NCBI GenBank assembly: GCA_024102815.1
Contig: JAGFJJ010000007.1
Coordinates: 1 to 64,000, forward strand
DNA: 64,000 nt
DNA from: Phycisphaerae bacterium
GTDB lineage: Bacteria > Planctomycetota > Phycisphaerae > UBA1845
Direction: 5' to 3'
Each line of letters starts with the position of its first letter. Position 1 is the first letter of the stretch. The position numbers and the translations under genes are program-made. Positions 16,099 through 24,077 of this stretch are shown one piece after another. The notes under the pieces are model-generated. The model searched no databases, was not told where the DNA came from, and saw only the letters and a list, made by a program, of their open reading frames with translations.

Positions 16099-16837
16099 GC
16101 AGCTTTGCCTCCTGATACGCACCGAACAGCCGCAGGTCGGCCATCACGTCGTCCAGCGAGACGTTGTACTGCTCGCGCAAATTGACGCCCGCGGCGCGGA
16201 CGGCCTCCTCCGTGACGATCCCGCGGCAGCCTTCGCACTTGGATCCGAAACTGGGGCAGATCGCGTCGCAACCGGCACGGGTCACCGGCCCAAGGCAGAT
16301 CACGCCCTTTTCATACAGGCAGAGATTGCCCTTCCGCTTGCACTCCACGCAGACGGCATACTCGGGCAGGCGGAACGTCCGCCCGGCCAGCGTCAACTTG
16401 ACGAATTCCAGGAATTCTTCCTTGATCATCGGGCAGCCGGGTAACTCGAAGTCCACCTTGACCACGGCCGAGAGCGGACGGGCGGGGATCGTGGGGAACC
16501 ACCCCGCACGGTTGCCGTAGACATAGCTGCGGTAGTCGGCCTCGTTCTGGTAGTTCTTGAGCGTGTTGAGCCCGCCGAGGCAGGCGCACGCCCCGATGGC
16601 GACGAGCACCTTGCAGTGCTCGCGGAAGAGTCGGGCCTCTTTTTCGTCCTCCGGCGTGGAGACCGCCCCATCGACGAAACCGATGTCGATGTCCCAGCTT
16701 CGCTCGGTCATGCCTTCGCGGAAGTTCACAATCTCCACCGCGCCGAGGATATCGAGCAGCTCGTTTTCCAGTTCGAGGATCGCCAGCGAGCAGCCCTCGC
16801 AACTGGTCAGCGAGAAAATGCCGATCTTGGGTTTCAT
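16094..16837 (-). CDS. hyhS: [NiFe]-hydrogenase group 3b, small subunit
   Basis: This subunit carries the Fe-S clusters that wire the NiFe site to the flavin subunit. The 247-residue protein opens with FSLTSCEGCSLAILELE, where Cys13 and Cys16 bind the proximal cluster. It continues with the cluster ligands GACACLGG and LPGCPM, and ends with a cysteine-rich part (CVECKRKGNLCLYEKGVICLG, then CDAICPSFGSKCEGC). There is no Tat signal, in line with a cytoplasmic enzyme. The ATG at 16837 overlaps the stop of the flavin-subunit gene as ATGA, so the two are coupled. Confidence 0.94.
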   Translation of the reverse strand: MKPKIGIFSLTSCEGCSLAILELENELLDILGAVEIVNFREGMTERSWDIDIGFVDGAVSTPEDEKEARLFREHCKVLVAIGACACLGGLNTLKNYQNEADYRSYVYGNRAGWFPTIPARPLSAVVKVDFELPGCPMIKEEFLEFVKLTLAGRTFRLPEYAVCVECKRKGNLCLYEKGVICLGPVTRAGCDAICPSFGSKCEGCRGIVTEEAVRAAGVNLREQYNVSLDDVMADLRLFGAYQEAKLP

Positions 16838-17691
16838 TCGATCGCCTCCCGGAGGGCCTTCAGCTCTCCGTAGCGGAACACCGGACCCTCTAGGCAGACG
16901 TAGACGTTGTTCGCCTGGCAATGTCCGCACTTGCCCACGCCGCATTTCATCCGCCGCTCCAGGGAGCAGAAGACGTTCTTCTGGGGAACGCGCCGGGCAA
17001 GCACCTCCAGCACGACGAATTTGAACATGATCGGCGGGCCGACGATGACCACCATGGTCTCAAGCGGATCGATGGGCGGCAGCTCTCCGAACAACGTCGT
17101 CACCACGCCGCTACGTCCCCGCCACTGCTCGTCGGGGCGATCCACCGTCATGTGGAAGTTGACGTCGGGCGACTCCCGCCAGATCGTCAGATCGTTGCGG
17201 AACAGCAGCTCCGCCGGCGAGCGCGCCCCGTAAAGCAGATGAAACGCCCCGAAGCGGCTGCGCTCGTCGAGGATGTACTGAATCAGCGACCGGACCGGAG
17301 CCAGCCCCAACCCACCGGCAACGATGAGCACGTCCCGCCCGTGCATGTCATGCACGTCGAACCCGTGCCCCAGCGGCCCGCGAATGCCGATCGTGTCGCC
17401 CTTCTTGAGGCCGTGGATATGGCCGGTTACCTCGCCCACGCGGCGGACGCAGAGCTCAAAGTAGTCGCCACGTGTCGGGGAGGAGCAGATCGAAATGGGG
17501 CATTCGCCGATTCCCAGCAGGGACATCTGCACAAACTGCCCGGGGCCGTGCCCCAGCGGCTCGCCGCTGGACAGGCGGAAGCGATAGAGATTCTCCAGAT
17601 CCGTCAGTTTCTCGACCGCGACAACTTCCGCGGGCTGCGGCTCGTACAGCGTGCGGGCATGTTCCAGCGGTGCGGGAGCGATTGCGGTCAT
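16834..17691 (-). CDS. hyhG: Hydrogenase/sulfhydrogenase FAD-NAD(P)-binding subunit (gamma)
   Basis: This is a ferredoxin-NADP reductase-like subunit that passes electrons between NAD(P)H and the hydrogenase. The FAD-binding barrel ends with CPISICSSP, a variant of RxYS. The nucleotide-binding half has VLIVAGGLGLAPVRSL. The C-terminus carries a [2Fe-2S] site, MKCGVGKCGHCQANNVYVC, as in the dihydroorotate dehydrogenase PyrK/HydG group. The ATG at 17691 follows GGAGGAGGG, and its gene begins one base after the stop of the beta-subunit gene. Confidence 0.94.
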   Translation of the reverse strand: MTAIAPAPLEHARTLYEPQPAEVVAVEKLTDLENLYRFRLSSGEPLGHGPGQFVQMSLLGIGECPISICSSPTRGDYFELCVRRVGEVTGHIHGLKKGDTIGIRGPLGHGFDVHDMHGRDVLIVAGGLGLAPVRSLIQYILDERSRFGAFHLLYGARSPAELLFRNDLTIWRESPDVNFHMTVDRPDEQWRGRSGVVTTLFGELPPIDPLETMVVIVGPPIMFKFVVLEVLARRVPQKNVFCSLERRMKCGVGKCGHCQANNVYVCLEGPVFRYGELKALREAIE

Positions 17692-17692
17692 G

Positions 17693-18745
17693 TTATCCCT
17701 CCTCCGCAAGCTGATTGTAGATTTCCACCGAGTTGATCTTGGCGGTGCATGCTCGATCGCACCGCGCGCATCCCACGCAGCCCGGTATCCCCTCGCGTTC
17801 CAGGATCCACTTCCCCTTTCGGTAAATCCGATGTCGCAGGCGCGATGCCGCCTGCGGGCGGAAGTTGTGACCCCCCGCCACCGTCGCGAACTCGCGCAAC
17901 TGGCACCCGTCCCACTCTCGAACGCGCTGACCGGAGGAAAGGGTCAGGTCCAGCTTGTCAAACGTGTTGAAACAGAAACACGTGGGACAACTGAGATTGC
18001 AGCTTCCGCAGGAGTAGCAGCGGCGGGCGGTCGCCTCCCAGAGAAGGGAGTCGTAGCTGCGATCCAGCAAGGCGGGCAGACCATCGACATCGAACGGGAT
18101 GCGCCGCTGAAACGCCGCCCGTTTCTGGGCGCGGTAACGCTCAAATGCGCGCTCGTCTTCGACCGTCGGACGATCTCCGGCTTGCGCGTACAGCAGGAAC
18201 TCCCGGCCGGCGTCCGTCCCGAATTTGATCCCGTAGCGCATATCCTCAGAGGCGCCATTGGCGCTGAGGGGATAGCACATCAGATCGAACCCCTCGTTGG
18301 CCTCGTTGGATTTCATGTCCTCGCAGAACACGCCGGCGGTGCACTCGGCGGGACAATCCACGCCGATGATGAAGAGCTGTCGGCGCCGCGCCAGATAATG
18401 ATCGTCGCGATGGCTGTGCGAGAAGACCTGGTCAAGGAGGCGAATGGCGTTGATATCGCAGGGATGGACGCCGATCAGCGCCGTCGGTCGCTCGTCTAGC
18501 AGCGGCTTTGTGCGGAACGAACCGTTGTTCCGCTCAAACATGAACAGTTCTTCGCGTGCGGGAAACAGCACCTTCTTGGGGCTGTACACGCAGTAGTTGA
18601 ATTCGAGGTCGATCTCCCGCGCCTTGGCCACCGGCTCATAAAAAAACCGTTCGCCGCGGCGAACGGGCCCGATGATGCGCCGCGTACGCGCCAGTTCGTC
18701 GACGAGTTCCACGAGTCGGCCGCGGGTGATGATGCGGTCCAGCAT
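17693..18745 (-). CDS. hyhB: Hydrogenase/sulfhydrogenase beta subunit, 4Fe-4S dicluster
   Basis: This 350-residue protein matches the beta (HydB/HyhB) subunit of group 3b hydrogenases, an Fe-S relay related to anaerobic sulfite reductase subunit A. The N-terminal domain contains the family segment ALIGVHPCDINAIRLLDQVF. Two cluster motifs follow: CYSCGSCNLSCPTC, and CVGCARCDRACTAKI near the C-terminus. The ATG at 18745 has AGGAGTTGAG upstream. Only six bases separate it from the stop codon of the histidine kinase, so kinase and hydrogenase genes share a transcript. Confidence 0.93.
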   Translation of the reverse strand: MLDRIITRGRLVELVDELARTRRIIGPVRRGERFFYEPVAKAREIDLEFNYCVYSPKKVLFPAREELFMFERNNGSFRTKPLLDERPTALIGVHPCDINAIRLLDQVFSHSHRDDHYLARRRQLFIIGVDCPAECTAGVFCEDMKSNEANEGFDLMCYPLSANGASEDMRYGIKFGTDAGREFLLYAQAGDRPTVEDERAFERYRAQKRAAFQRRIPFDVDGLPALLDRSYDSLLWEATARRCYSCGSCNLSCPTCFCFNTFDKLDLTLSSGQRVREWDGCQLREFATVAGGHNFRPQAASRLRHRIYRKGKWILEREGIPGCVGCARCDRACTAKINSVEIYNQLAEEG

Positions 18746-18751
18746 GGCTGC

Positions 18752-20263
18752 TCAACTCCTGTCTGCTCTGCTGTTGCCGGAGACGAACCTCGGCCTGATC
18801 CGCGCTGATCGCGTGGCGCGTATTCGCGCCGTGTCCCGCTCGGGTTCGTGGCGTGGAAACGTGACGATGAACTCCGAACCCTCCCCCACCGTGGAGCGGA
18901 CTTCAATGCTCCCGTCGGCCTGTTCGACAACTTCGCGCACGATCGCCAGCCCCAAACCGGAACCCGGTATTCCCGCGGCCAGAGCCAGGTTTCCCCGCCG
19001 GAACGAATCGAAGATGTCGTCCGCCGATTCCTCTGCAATTCCCATTCCAGTGTCTTTTACCGAGACCGATATCGTGTCGGCGTCGCAATAACTGCGCACC
19101 TCCACCGAACCCCCTTCCGGCGTGTACTTAATGGCATTATCAATTAAGTTGCCGATACAATCGCGCAGGTCCCGTTCCGCCACGGCCGCCAGCGCCCCAC
19201 GACAGCCTGCCGAGGTCACCGTGAGCTGAATCTTCCGGGCCGACGCCAACTCGCCGTACCGTTTCACGACTTCACCCACAACCGCCGGGATTTCCGTCGT
19301 GGAAGCGGTGTGTTCGGACGGATCGGCCTCCTGAATCCGTGCCAGGGTCAGAAGTTCCGTCACCTGCACGATCGCCTCGCGGCAGCGATTGACGATCCGT
19401 CCCACCGTTTCATCAATCCGGTTTGGCGGAACGACATGGTCGCGGATCAGCCGGGCCAGCATCTCGATGCCTGTCAGCGGACTCTTGAGCTGATGAGCCG
19501 CCGTCTGCATGAACCGCGAGCGGCGCGCCTGGAGGTCCCGGATTGCATTCTGGCTGTGTTGCAGGGCTAGATTCATCTGGTGCTGCTCGCGCTCCTGCTG
19601 ATCGAGGCGCAGGGAGATCTGAAGCGTGAAGTACAGGGTGCCGAAGACACCGGCCGCGAGGACCACCACCCCCGCCGCCACGAGTGTCCAGTTCCTGTGG
19701 GCCGTTCCGGTCTCCGGGAGCGTGAGGAACGGATAATGCGGCTGAATCCAGCCGGCGACCTCGCCGAATCCAATCACACTGTACAGAAAGATGGCCCAGC
19801 ACCCCTGCAGGAGCGCCTGTCGCGGACGGAGCAACAGTGCCGCAATGAGCATGTGAAACAAATAGAACACGGCCATCGGGTTCTCGATGCCACCCGAGTA
19901 GCGGAGGATGACCGTGAGAATCAACAGATCGATGGTCATCTGCAGTGCGGCAAAGCGCTCGACACTGCGTTCCCTGCCTTCGGTTACGTCTTCCTCCCCT
20001 TCGATGTTTCGCAGGATGCCCCGGCCCATGATGGTCCAGATGACGTTGGCGACAGCCAAGGCCCCCACACAACCCATGACTTGGGGGGGCCTGGCCCCGG
20101 TGGGGAATAGGAAGCGTTCCACGAGGAGAACGGCCATCACGGCGAATGCGATGACCCAGCGCAGGCGGATGAACCAGTGATGGCGCACCATCGCCAGCAG
20201 GACGCGCACACGAAACGTAGTGCGCGGGATGCGCAGACTGGAAGCAGGTGGCAGAGAGTCCAT
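18752..20263 (-). CDS. Membrane sensor histidine kinase with RegB/PrrB-like GGxxNP motif
   Basis: The 503-residue protein has about six N-terminal hydrophobic segments (residues 30-215). It then has a short coiled linker, an H-box with His257 (AAHQLKSPLTGIE), and a complete HATPase domain: N-box NLIDNAIKYTPEGG, G1 VKDTGMGIAEE, F-box DSFRRG, G2 GSGLGLAIVREVVEQ. In the membrane part, residues 124-130 read GGIENPM, followed by AVFYLFHML. In RegB/PrrB the GGxxNPF heptapeptide between helices binds ubiquinone and sets kinase activity by redox state. The kinase sits between a lone receiver gene and the hydrogenase genes. Regulation of or by the hydrogenase is inferred from this context. Confidence 0.85.
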   Translation of the reverse strand: MDSLPPASSLRIPRTTFRVRVLLAMVRHHWFIRLRWVIAFAVMAVLLVERFLFPTGARPPQVMGCVGALAVANVIWTIMGRGILRNIEGEEDVTEGRERSVERFAALQMTIDLLILTVILRYSGGIENPMAVFYLFHMLIAALLLRPRQALLQGCWAIFLYSVIGFGEVAGWIQPHYPFLTLPETGTAHRNWTLVAAGVVVLAAGVFGTLYFTLQISLRLDQQEREQHQMNLALQHSQNAIRDLQARRSRFMQTAAHQLKSPLTGIEMLARLIRDHVVPPNRIDETVGRIVNRCREAIVQVTELLTLARIQEADPSEHTASTTEIPAVVGEVVKRYGELASARKIQLTVTSAGCRGALAAVAERDLRDCIGNLIDNAIKYTPEGGSVEVRSYCDADTISVSVKDTGMGIAEESADDIFDSFRRGNLALAAGIPGSGLGLAIVREVVEQADGSIEVRSTVGEGSEFIVTFPRHEPERDTARIRATRSARIRPRFVSGNSRADRS

Positions 20264-20278
20264 GTGAGGCCCGGACCG

Positions 20279-20689
20279 TCAGGATCGGCTGGCCGTGGAG
20301 GATTTGCCCAGTGTTTCCTTCACAGCCGAAAGTACCACTTCAGAGGTTAACGGCTTGTCCAGGAATTTCTCGACCGGAACGTAGTCGCTGCCCAACTCCC
20401 GGGCATAGTCCATGCCCATCGTGGCCCCGATCGAGGAGATCATGATAATGGGTATTCGCGACCGTCGCTCGTCGCGGCGCAGTTCATAGGCCAGATGGAA
20501 TCCCTCGGAAGGGGATGCCAGCATGATGTCCAGCAGTATGAGATCGGGCGGATCGCGCTCAATCGCGGCCATGCCTTCCGGGCCCGTGGCGCAACAGGTC
20601 AGGCGATAGCCGACGGGCTCGAGCATCATGGTCAGCGCTTCCCGAACGTCGGGATCGTCATCGATCACCAATATGTGTTCCTGGGCCAT
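20279..20689 (-). CDS. Stand-alone receiver (response regulator without output domain)
   Basis: The 136-residue protein is one CheY-like receiver. The acidic pair is Asp10/Asp11 (VIDDDPDV), the phosphoacceptor is Asp54 (LILLDIML), the switch Ser lies in IIMISSIGA and Lys112 is in FLDKPLT. A short tail follows Lys112 with no DNA-binding domain. It is the first gene of the hydrogenase operon, 15 bases upstream of the kinase. A receiver without an output domain must act on a protein partner or in a phosphorelay, unlike RegA, which carries its own HTH. Confidence 0.9.
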   Translation of the reverse strand: MAQEHILVIDDDPDVREALTMMLEPVGYRLTCCATGPEGMAAIERDPPDLILLDIMLASPSEGFHLAYELRRDERRSRIPIIMISSIGATMGMDYARELGSDYVPVEKFLDKPLTSEVVLSAVKETLGKSSTASRS

Positions 20690-21525
20690 TTTGGATCATC
20701 TCCCGGGCTTTTCAGCGGATGCGTCACGTCTGACGCGAAACTCGCGCACAATGCAGGCGCCACGTATAGCATACCGCCGACGAACTCGCTTGCATCCTTC
20801 GTGCCACTTTGTCCGGGCTCGGGGCGGAAACACGCAGTCGACCGTACGATCACCCGTGCCTCCAACCGGCCCCGGCCGGAAAAATCGAAGCCCGCGAAGG
20901 CGGGTCGGAGTCATCCTCGGGGAGGTGATTGAAGACGTTACCGCCCTTCCCCTCCAGCAGGAGGCTCTGACGACCTCCGCATGAAGCGCTCGGCCGTCGG
21001 CAAAAATCGTGTCAATTCGTTCAGGCCTCAGGGTTCCGTGGCAGTGAAATTTTCGCACATGAACCATTGAATCCGACTCAAACCGTGCACGCCACTGCCG
21101 TTCAACTGGCACTGCAAGCGATCGCCTCCCGCTTGGAATCCGACCGCAACTCTGAGCGGCGACTGAGGACTTCTTTGTCCCTGCTGGTGCCACATATGTT
21201 GCACCGGGGTTAGTACTCCACTGAGGTCTGCACGTACGCGTGCGCCTGAGATGCCATGAACATCCCGCACCTGCAACGAAGACGACAGTCAATACGGATC
21301 GATGGAGGAGAGCGACTTCCCAACAGTATTCTTGCCCAATAACAACAATTGTAATATGCTGTTCACTGGTTCATACCTATGATCCTCATGGTCTCGGGGC
21401 GCGCTGAGACCGAGGGTCTTGGTTCAGACGGGGCAAAGAGGCTTAGTATTTGTGTTCCAACCCGCTCTTGGGAGTGGGCTAAGAGGGCGTGTTTCGTAAC
21501 CACCACCGCAGGAGAATAACAGATT
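20690..21525. other. Long divergent intergenic region
   Basis: I see no supported gene between the first gene of the hydrogenase operon (leftward) and the zinc-finger gene (rightward). The region must hold both promoters. A distinctly AT-rich stretch at about 21325-21362 contains TTGTAATATGCT and is the best place for a promoter of the rightward gene. A dyad GGTGC-N10-GCACC lies at about 21184-21210. Confidence 0.45.
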
Positions 21526-22095
21526 ATGGCCAAGGGAAAATTCAAATGTCCCATGTGTGATCGGAGTTTCTCGATGGCAGCGCATCTCGCCCGCCATCAG
21601 AGCACGACGCACGGGACGAGAACAAAGAAGGCCGGGCGCCCCGCGGGGCGCGGCGCGGCGTCTCGTGGATGGCCTGCCGGTCGATTGAGCTACGCGGAAG
21701 GCAATGGTGCCGCACAACTCCGTCAAGCCATGCAGAACTATTATGACGAGCTCAATGCCCGTCGTGATGCCATCGAGCACGAAATAACCAACATCGCCAC
21801 CGCGATGCAGTCGATCGGCGGTACGGCAGCGGCTGCGCCGGCCAGGCGTGGACCGGGTCGTCCACCGGGTCGCCCCGCTGCGGCAGGCCGAGGTGGTCGT
21901 GCCGGTTCTCTGCGCGAGTACGTTGTCGGCGTCTTGAAGAGCAGTCCTGAACCGATGAGTCCTCGGGACATCGCCGGCGCCGTCCAGAAATCCGGCTACA
22001 AGACCAAGGCGAAGGATCTCACCAAGGCGGTGAGCAACCTTCTCCCACATCTCAGCGGGATCAAGAAGGTCGGGTTCGGCAAGTACAAGATGTAG
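21526..22095 (+). CDS. C2H2 zinc-finger protein with AT-hook-like linkers and C-terminal HTH
   Basis: The 189-residue protein is built like a small chromatin or transcription factor. Residues 6-29 form a classical C2H2 finger: CPMC, twelve residues, then His-x4-His (HQSTTH). A Gly-Arg-Pro linker (KKAGRPAGRG) leads to a predicted helix (LRQAMQNYYDELNARRDAIE). A second basic Gly-Arg-Pro run (RRGPGRPPGRPAAAGRGGRA) resembles tandem AT-hooks. The C-terminal 65 residues (SLREYVVGVLKSSPEPMSPR onward) resemble a HARE/winged-helix domain. The ATG at 21526 has GGAGAATAACAG upstream. It is monocistronic. DNA binding is inferred; the target is unknown. Confidence 0.7.
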   Translation: MAKGKFKCPMCDRSFSMAAHLARHQSTTHGTRTKKAGRPAGRGAASRGWPAGRLSYAEGNGAAQLRQAMQNYYDELNARRDAIEHEITNIATAMQSIGGTAAAAPARRGPGRPPGRPAAAGRGGRAGSLREYVVGVLKSSPEPMSPRDIAGAVQKSGYKTKAKDLTKAVSNLLPHLSGIKKVGFGKYKM

Positions 22096-22272
22096 TCGCC
22101 TGTCGGCGGTTCGCCAAGCCGTCGCATTCGGCATATAACGCGGGCGTGGGATAGCACGGTGGATGCCCCAATGGTGGGCGGACCGGGCTGTCCGACGCCC
22201 GTCTTGCCAGAGGGGCGGCGTTCACCGCTTGAGTGGTCTTCTGCTTGAAACCAGCCGATCCGGAGACAACTT

Positions 22273-22812
22273 ATGGCACCCCCGCAACCCACGACTCCGC
22301 CCGAGGATCCCAACGCCTACCGCGCCAGGATGATCGAGCAGCTCGGCGGCCGCGATCCGATCACGGTGTTCTCCGAAACCGCGCACGCACTGGGACAACT
22401 GGTCAGCCGCTTTCCTGCCCGGCATTTCCATCGGCGTCCGTTTCCCGGCAAGTGGACGCCCTGCGAAGTTCTGGGCCACCTGGTCGACGTGGAATGGACG
22501 CTGGGGTATCGCACGCGGCTCATTCTCTGTCAGGACCGGCCGCGCATCCCCAGCATGGACCAGGAGCAATGGGCTTCAGGGCAGCGGCATGCCGAGCGTG
22601 AACCGACGGAACTCCTCGCCGAGTTCCGTGCGCTGCGCGGCATTAATCTCCGCCTCTGGCGATCGCTCACCGATCGCGACCTGGATCGTACGGGTAATCA
22701 CGAAGAGCGGGGCCTGGAGTCGCTTCGGGACATTCTGCAAATGTACGCCGCGCATGATCTTTCCCACATCGACCAGCTGACGCGCTATCTCGAAGCTGCG
22801 CAAGAGGACTGA
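22273..22812 (+). CDS. DinB family protein
   Basis: DinB-like proteins are four-helix bundles with a His3 metal site; many act as thiol-dependent transferases or have no known role. The 179-residue protein has the first His in EVLGHLVDVEWTLGYRTRL, and the closing pair in YAAHDLSHIDQLTRYL, the usual HDxxH arrangement. The start is the ATG at 22273. A GC-rich hairpin with a T-rich tail follows at 22882-22924. Confidence 0.85.
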   Translation: MAPPQPTTPPEDPNAYRARMIEQLGGRDPITVFSETAHALGQLVSRFPARHFHRRPFPGKWTPCEVLGHLVDVEWTLGYRTRLILCQDRPRIPSMDQEQWASGQRHAEREPTELLAEFRALRGINLRLWRSLTDRDLDRTGNHEERGLESLRDILQMYAAHDLSHIDQLTRYLEAAQED

Positions 22813-22881
22813 GTCGTCCACGAGGGCGCCCCGCTCGATCTTGCCCCCGCGCGCGAACTCGCCGACAATCTGATGAACCCA

Positions 22882-22924
22882 AGCCGACGCCCCGGCCACC
22901 GGCAAACCGGGGCGGCTTTCTTTC
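22882..22924 (+). terminator. Rho-independent-like terminator after the DinB gene
   Basis: A 7-bp stem GCCCCGG/CCGGGGC (22889-22895 with 22907-22913), extended by AGCC/GGCT with a small bulge, is followed by TTTCTTTC. It lies 70 bases after the DinB stop codon and only 16 bases before the proposed start of the next gene. Confidence 0.65.
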
Positions 22925-22939
22925 ACCCAAGGCACGACA

Positions 22940-23914
22940 TTGACCCGGCAATCTCAGCACACCGCGCCGCGCGAGACCGCCGCCGGATCCGCGGCACTCG
23001 AGTCGTCGCATTCCAGAGACGCAGCGGTCGGTGTCCTTTACGGCGCCGCCAGCTATGCGTGGTGGGGGCTGGTCCCCATCTACTTCAAGGCCGTTGCTCA
23101 TGTGCCCGCCTTGGAGGTGCTTGCCTTTCGCGTCATGGGCGCCGTGGTGCTGCTGGGTCTGCTCATGGCCGCCTACCGCCGCTGGCCCGAGGTTCGCGGG
23201 CTGCTCATGCATCGTCGCACGATGCTCGCGCTCTTCGCCACGACCGTCCTGATTGCCACCAATTGGTTGACGTTCATCTGGTCGGTGGCTCACAACGTGG
23301 TCATGCAGGCCAGTCTCGGGTACTTCATCAACCCGCTGGTCAACGTGCTGCTGGGATTCGTTTTCCTGGGAGAGAGGCTGCGCCGGTGGCAGACGGTCAG
23401 CGTGATCCTGGCGACAGCCGGCGTGTCCTATCTGACGTGGGCGCACGGGGGGCCCCCGGGAATCGCCCTGATTCTCGCCTTCAGCTTCGGTCTTTACGGG
23501 CTCCTGCGCAAGACCGTCCGGGTCGATGCGCTCGTCGGGCTGACCGTGGAGACCTGCCTGCTCACACCGATCGCTTTGGGCTATCTGGCGGCGGTGGCCT
23601 GGTCGGGAACGATGGCCTTCGGGCACGAGGGCACCGGCACTGATATACTCCTTCTTTCCGCCGGAATCATCACCGCGGTGCCGCTCCTGTGGTTTACCAA
23701 TGCGGCCCGCCGGCTACGCCTGGCCACGATCGGGTTCCTCCAGTACATCGCGCCAACCATGCAATTCCTGCTGGCGGTTCTGGCGTTCGGCGAGCCTTTC
23801 ACGCACGATCAACTCATCAGCTTCGCACTGATCTGGAGCGCGCTCGCTATCTACTCGGCCGACACGCTGGCCTGGTCGCGTAAACTCAGCCGCCTGCGAA
23901 AATCGGCGACATGA
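22940..23914 (+). CDS. RarD-like EamA/DMT family transporter
   Basis: The 324-residue membrane protein has about ten hydrophobic segments in two EamA repeats. The opening GAASYAWWGLVPIYFKAV and VPALEVLAFRVMGAVVLL match RarD, a DMT permease first named from chloramphenicol-sensitive phenotypes whose substrate is not established. ANYWLTFIWSV-type and LGYFINPLVNVLLGFVFLGE segments follow as expected. The TTG at 22940 gives a 30-residue leader before the first helix. The true start may be a later codon nearer 23030, given the terminator just upstream. Confidence 0.85.
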   Translation: MTRQSQHTAPRETAAGSAALESSHSRDAAVGVLYGAASYAWWGLVPIYFKAVAHVPALEVLAFRVMGAVVLLGLLMAAYRRWPEVRGLLMHRRTMLALFATTVLIATNWLTFIWSVAHNVVMQASLGYFINPLVNVLLGFVFLGERLRRWQTVSVILATAGVSYLTWAHGGPPGIALILAFSFGLYGLLRKTVRVDALVGLTVETCLLTPIALGYLAAVAWSGTMAFGHEGTGTDILLLSAGIITAVPLLWFTNAARRLRLATIGFLQYIAPTMQFLLAVLAFGEPFTHDQLISFALIWSALAIYSADTLAWSRKLSRLRKSAT

Positions 23915-24077
23915 CGAATTCCGACATCCGGACTTGAACGGTTCCCCCTTTCCAGCGCAATCCGCGCCACGTGCCGACGAATCCACACGCCGGCCACTTT
24001 TCGCGGATGGGTTATGTCACTACGCTCCAACGCTGTTGATGTTGGGTTACTACGTTTTTTGGCTCGGAGTACTCACC

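Noticed and set aside
21184-21210. Dyad GGTGC..GCACC as a further REP copy
   Set aside because: It lacks the GTAGGG head and the stem is only five bases long around a different loop, so membership of the REP family is not supported.
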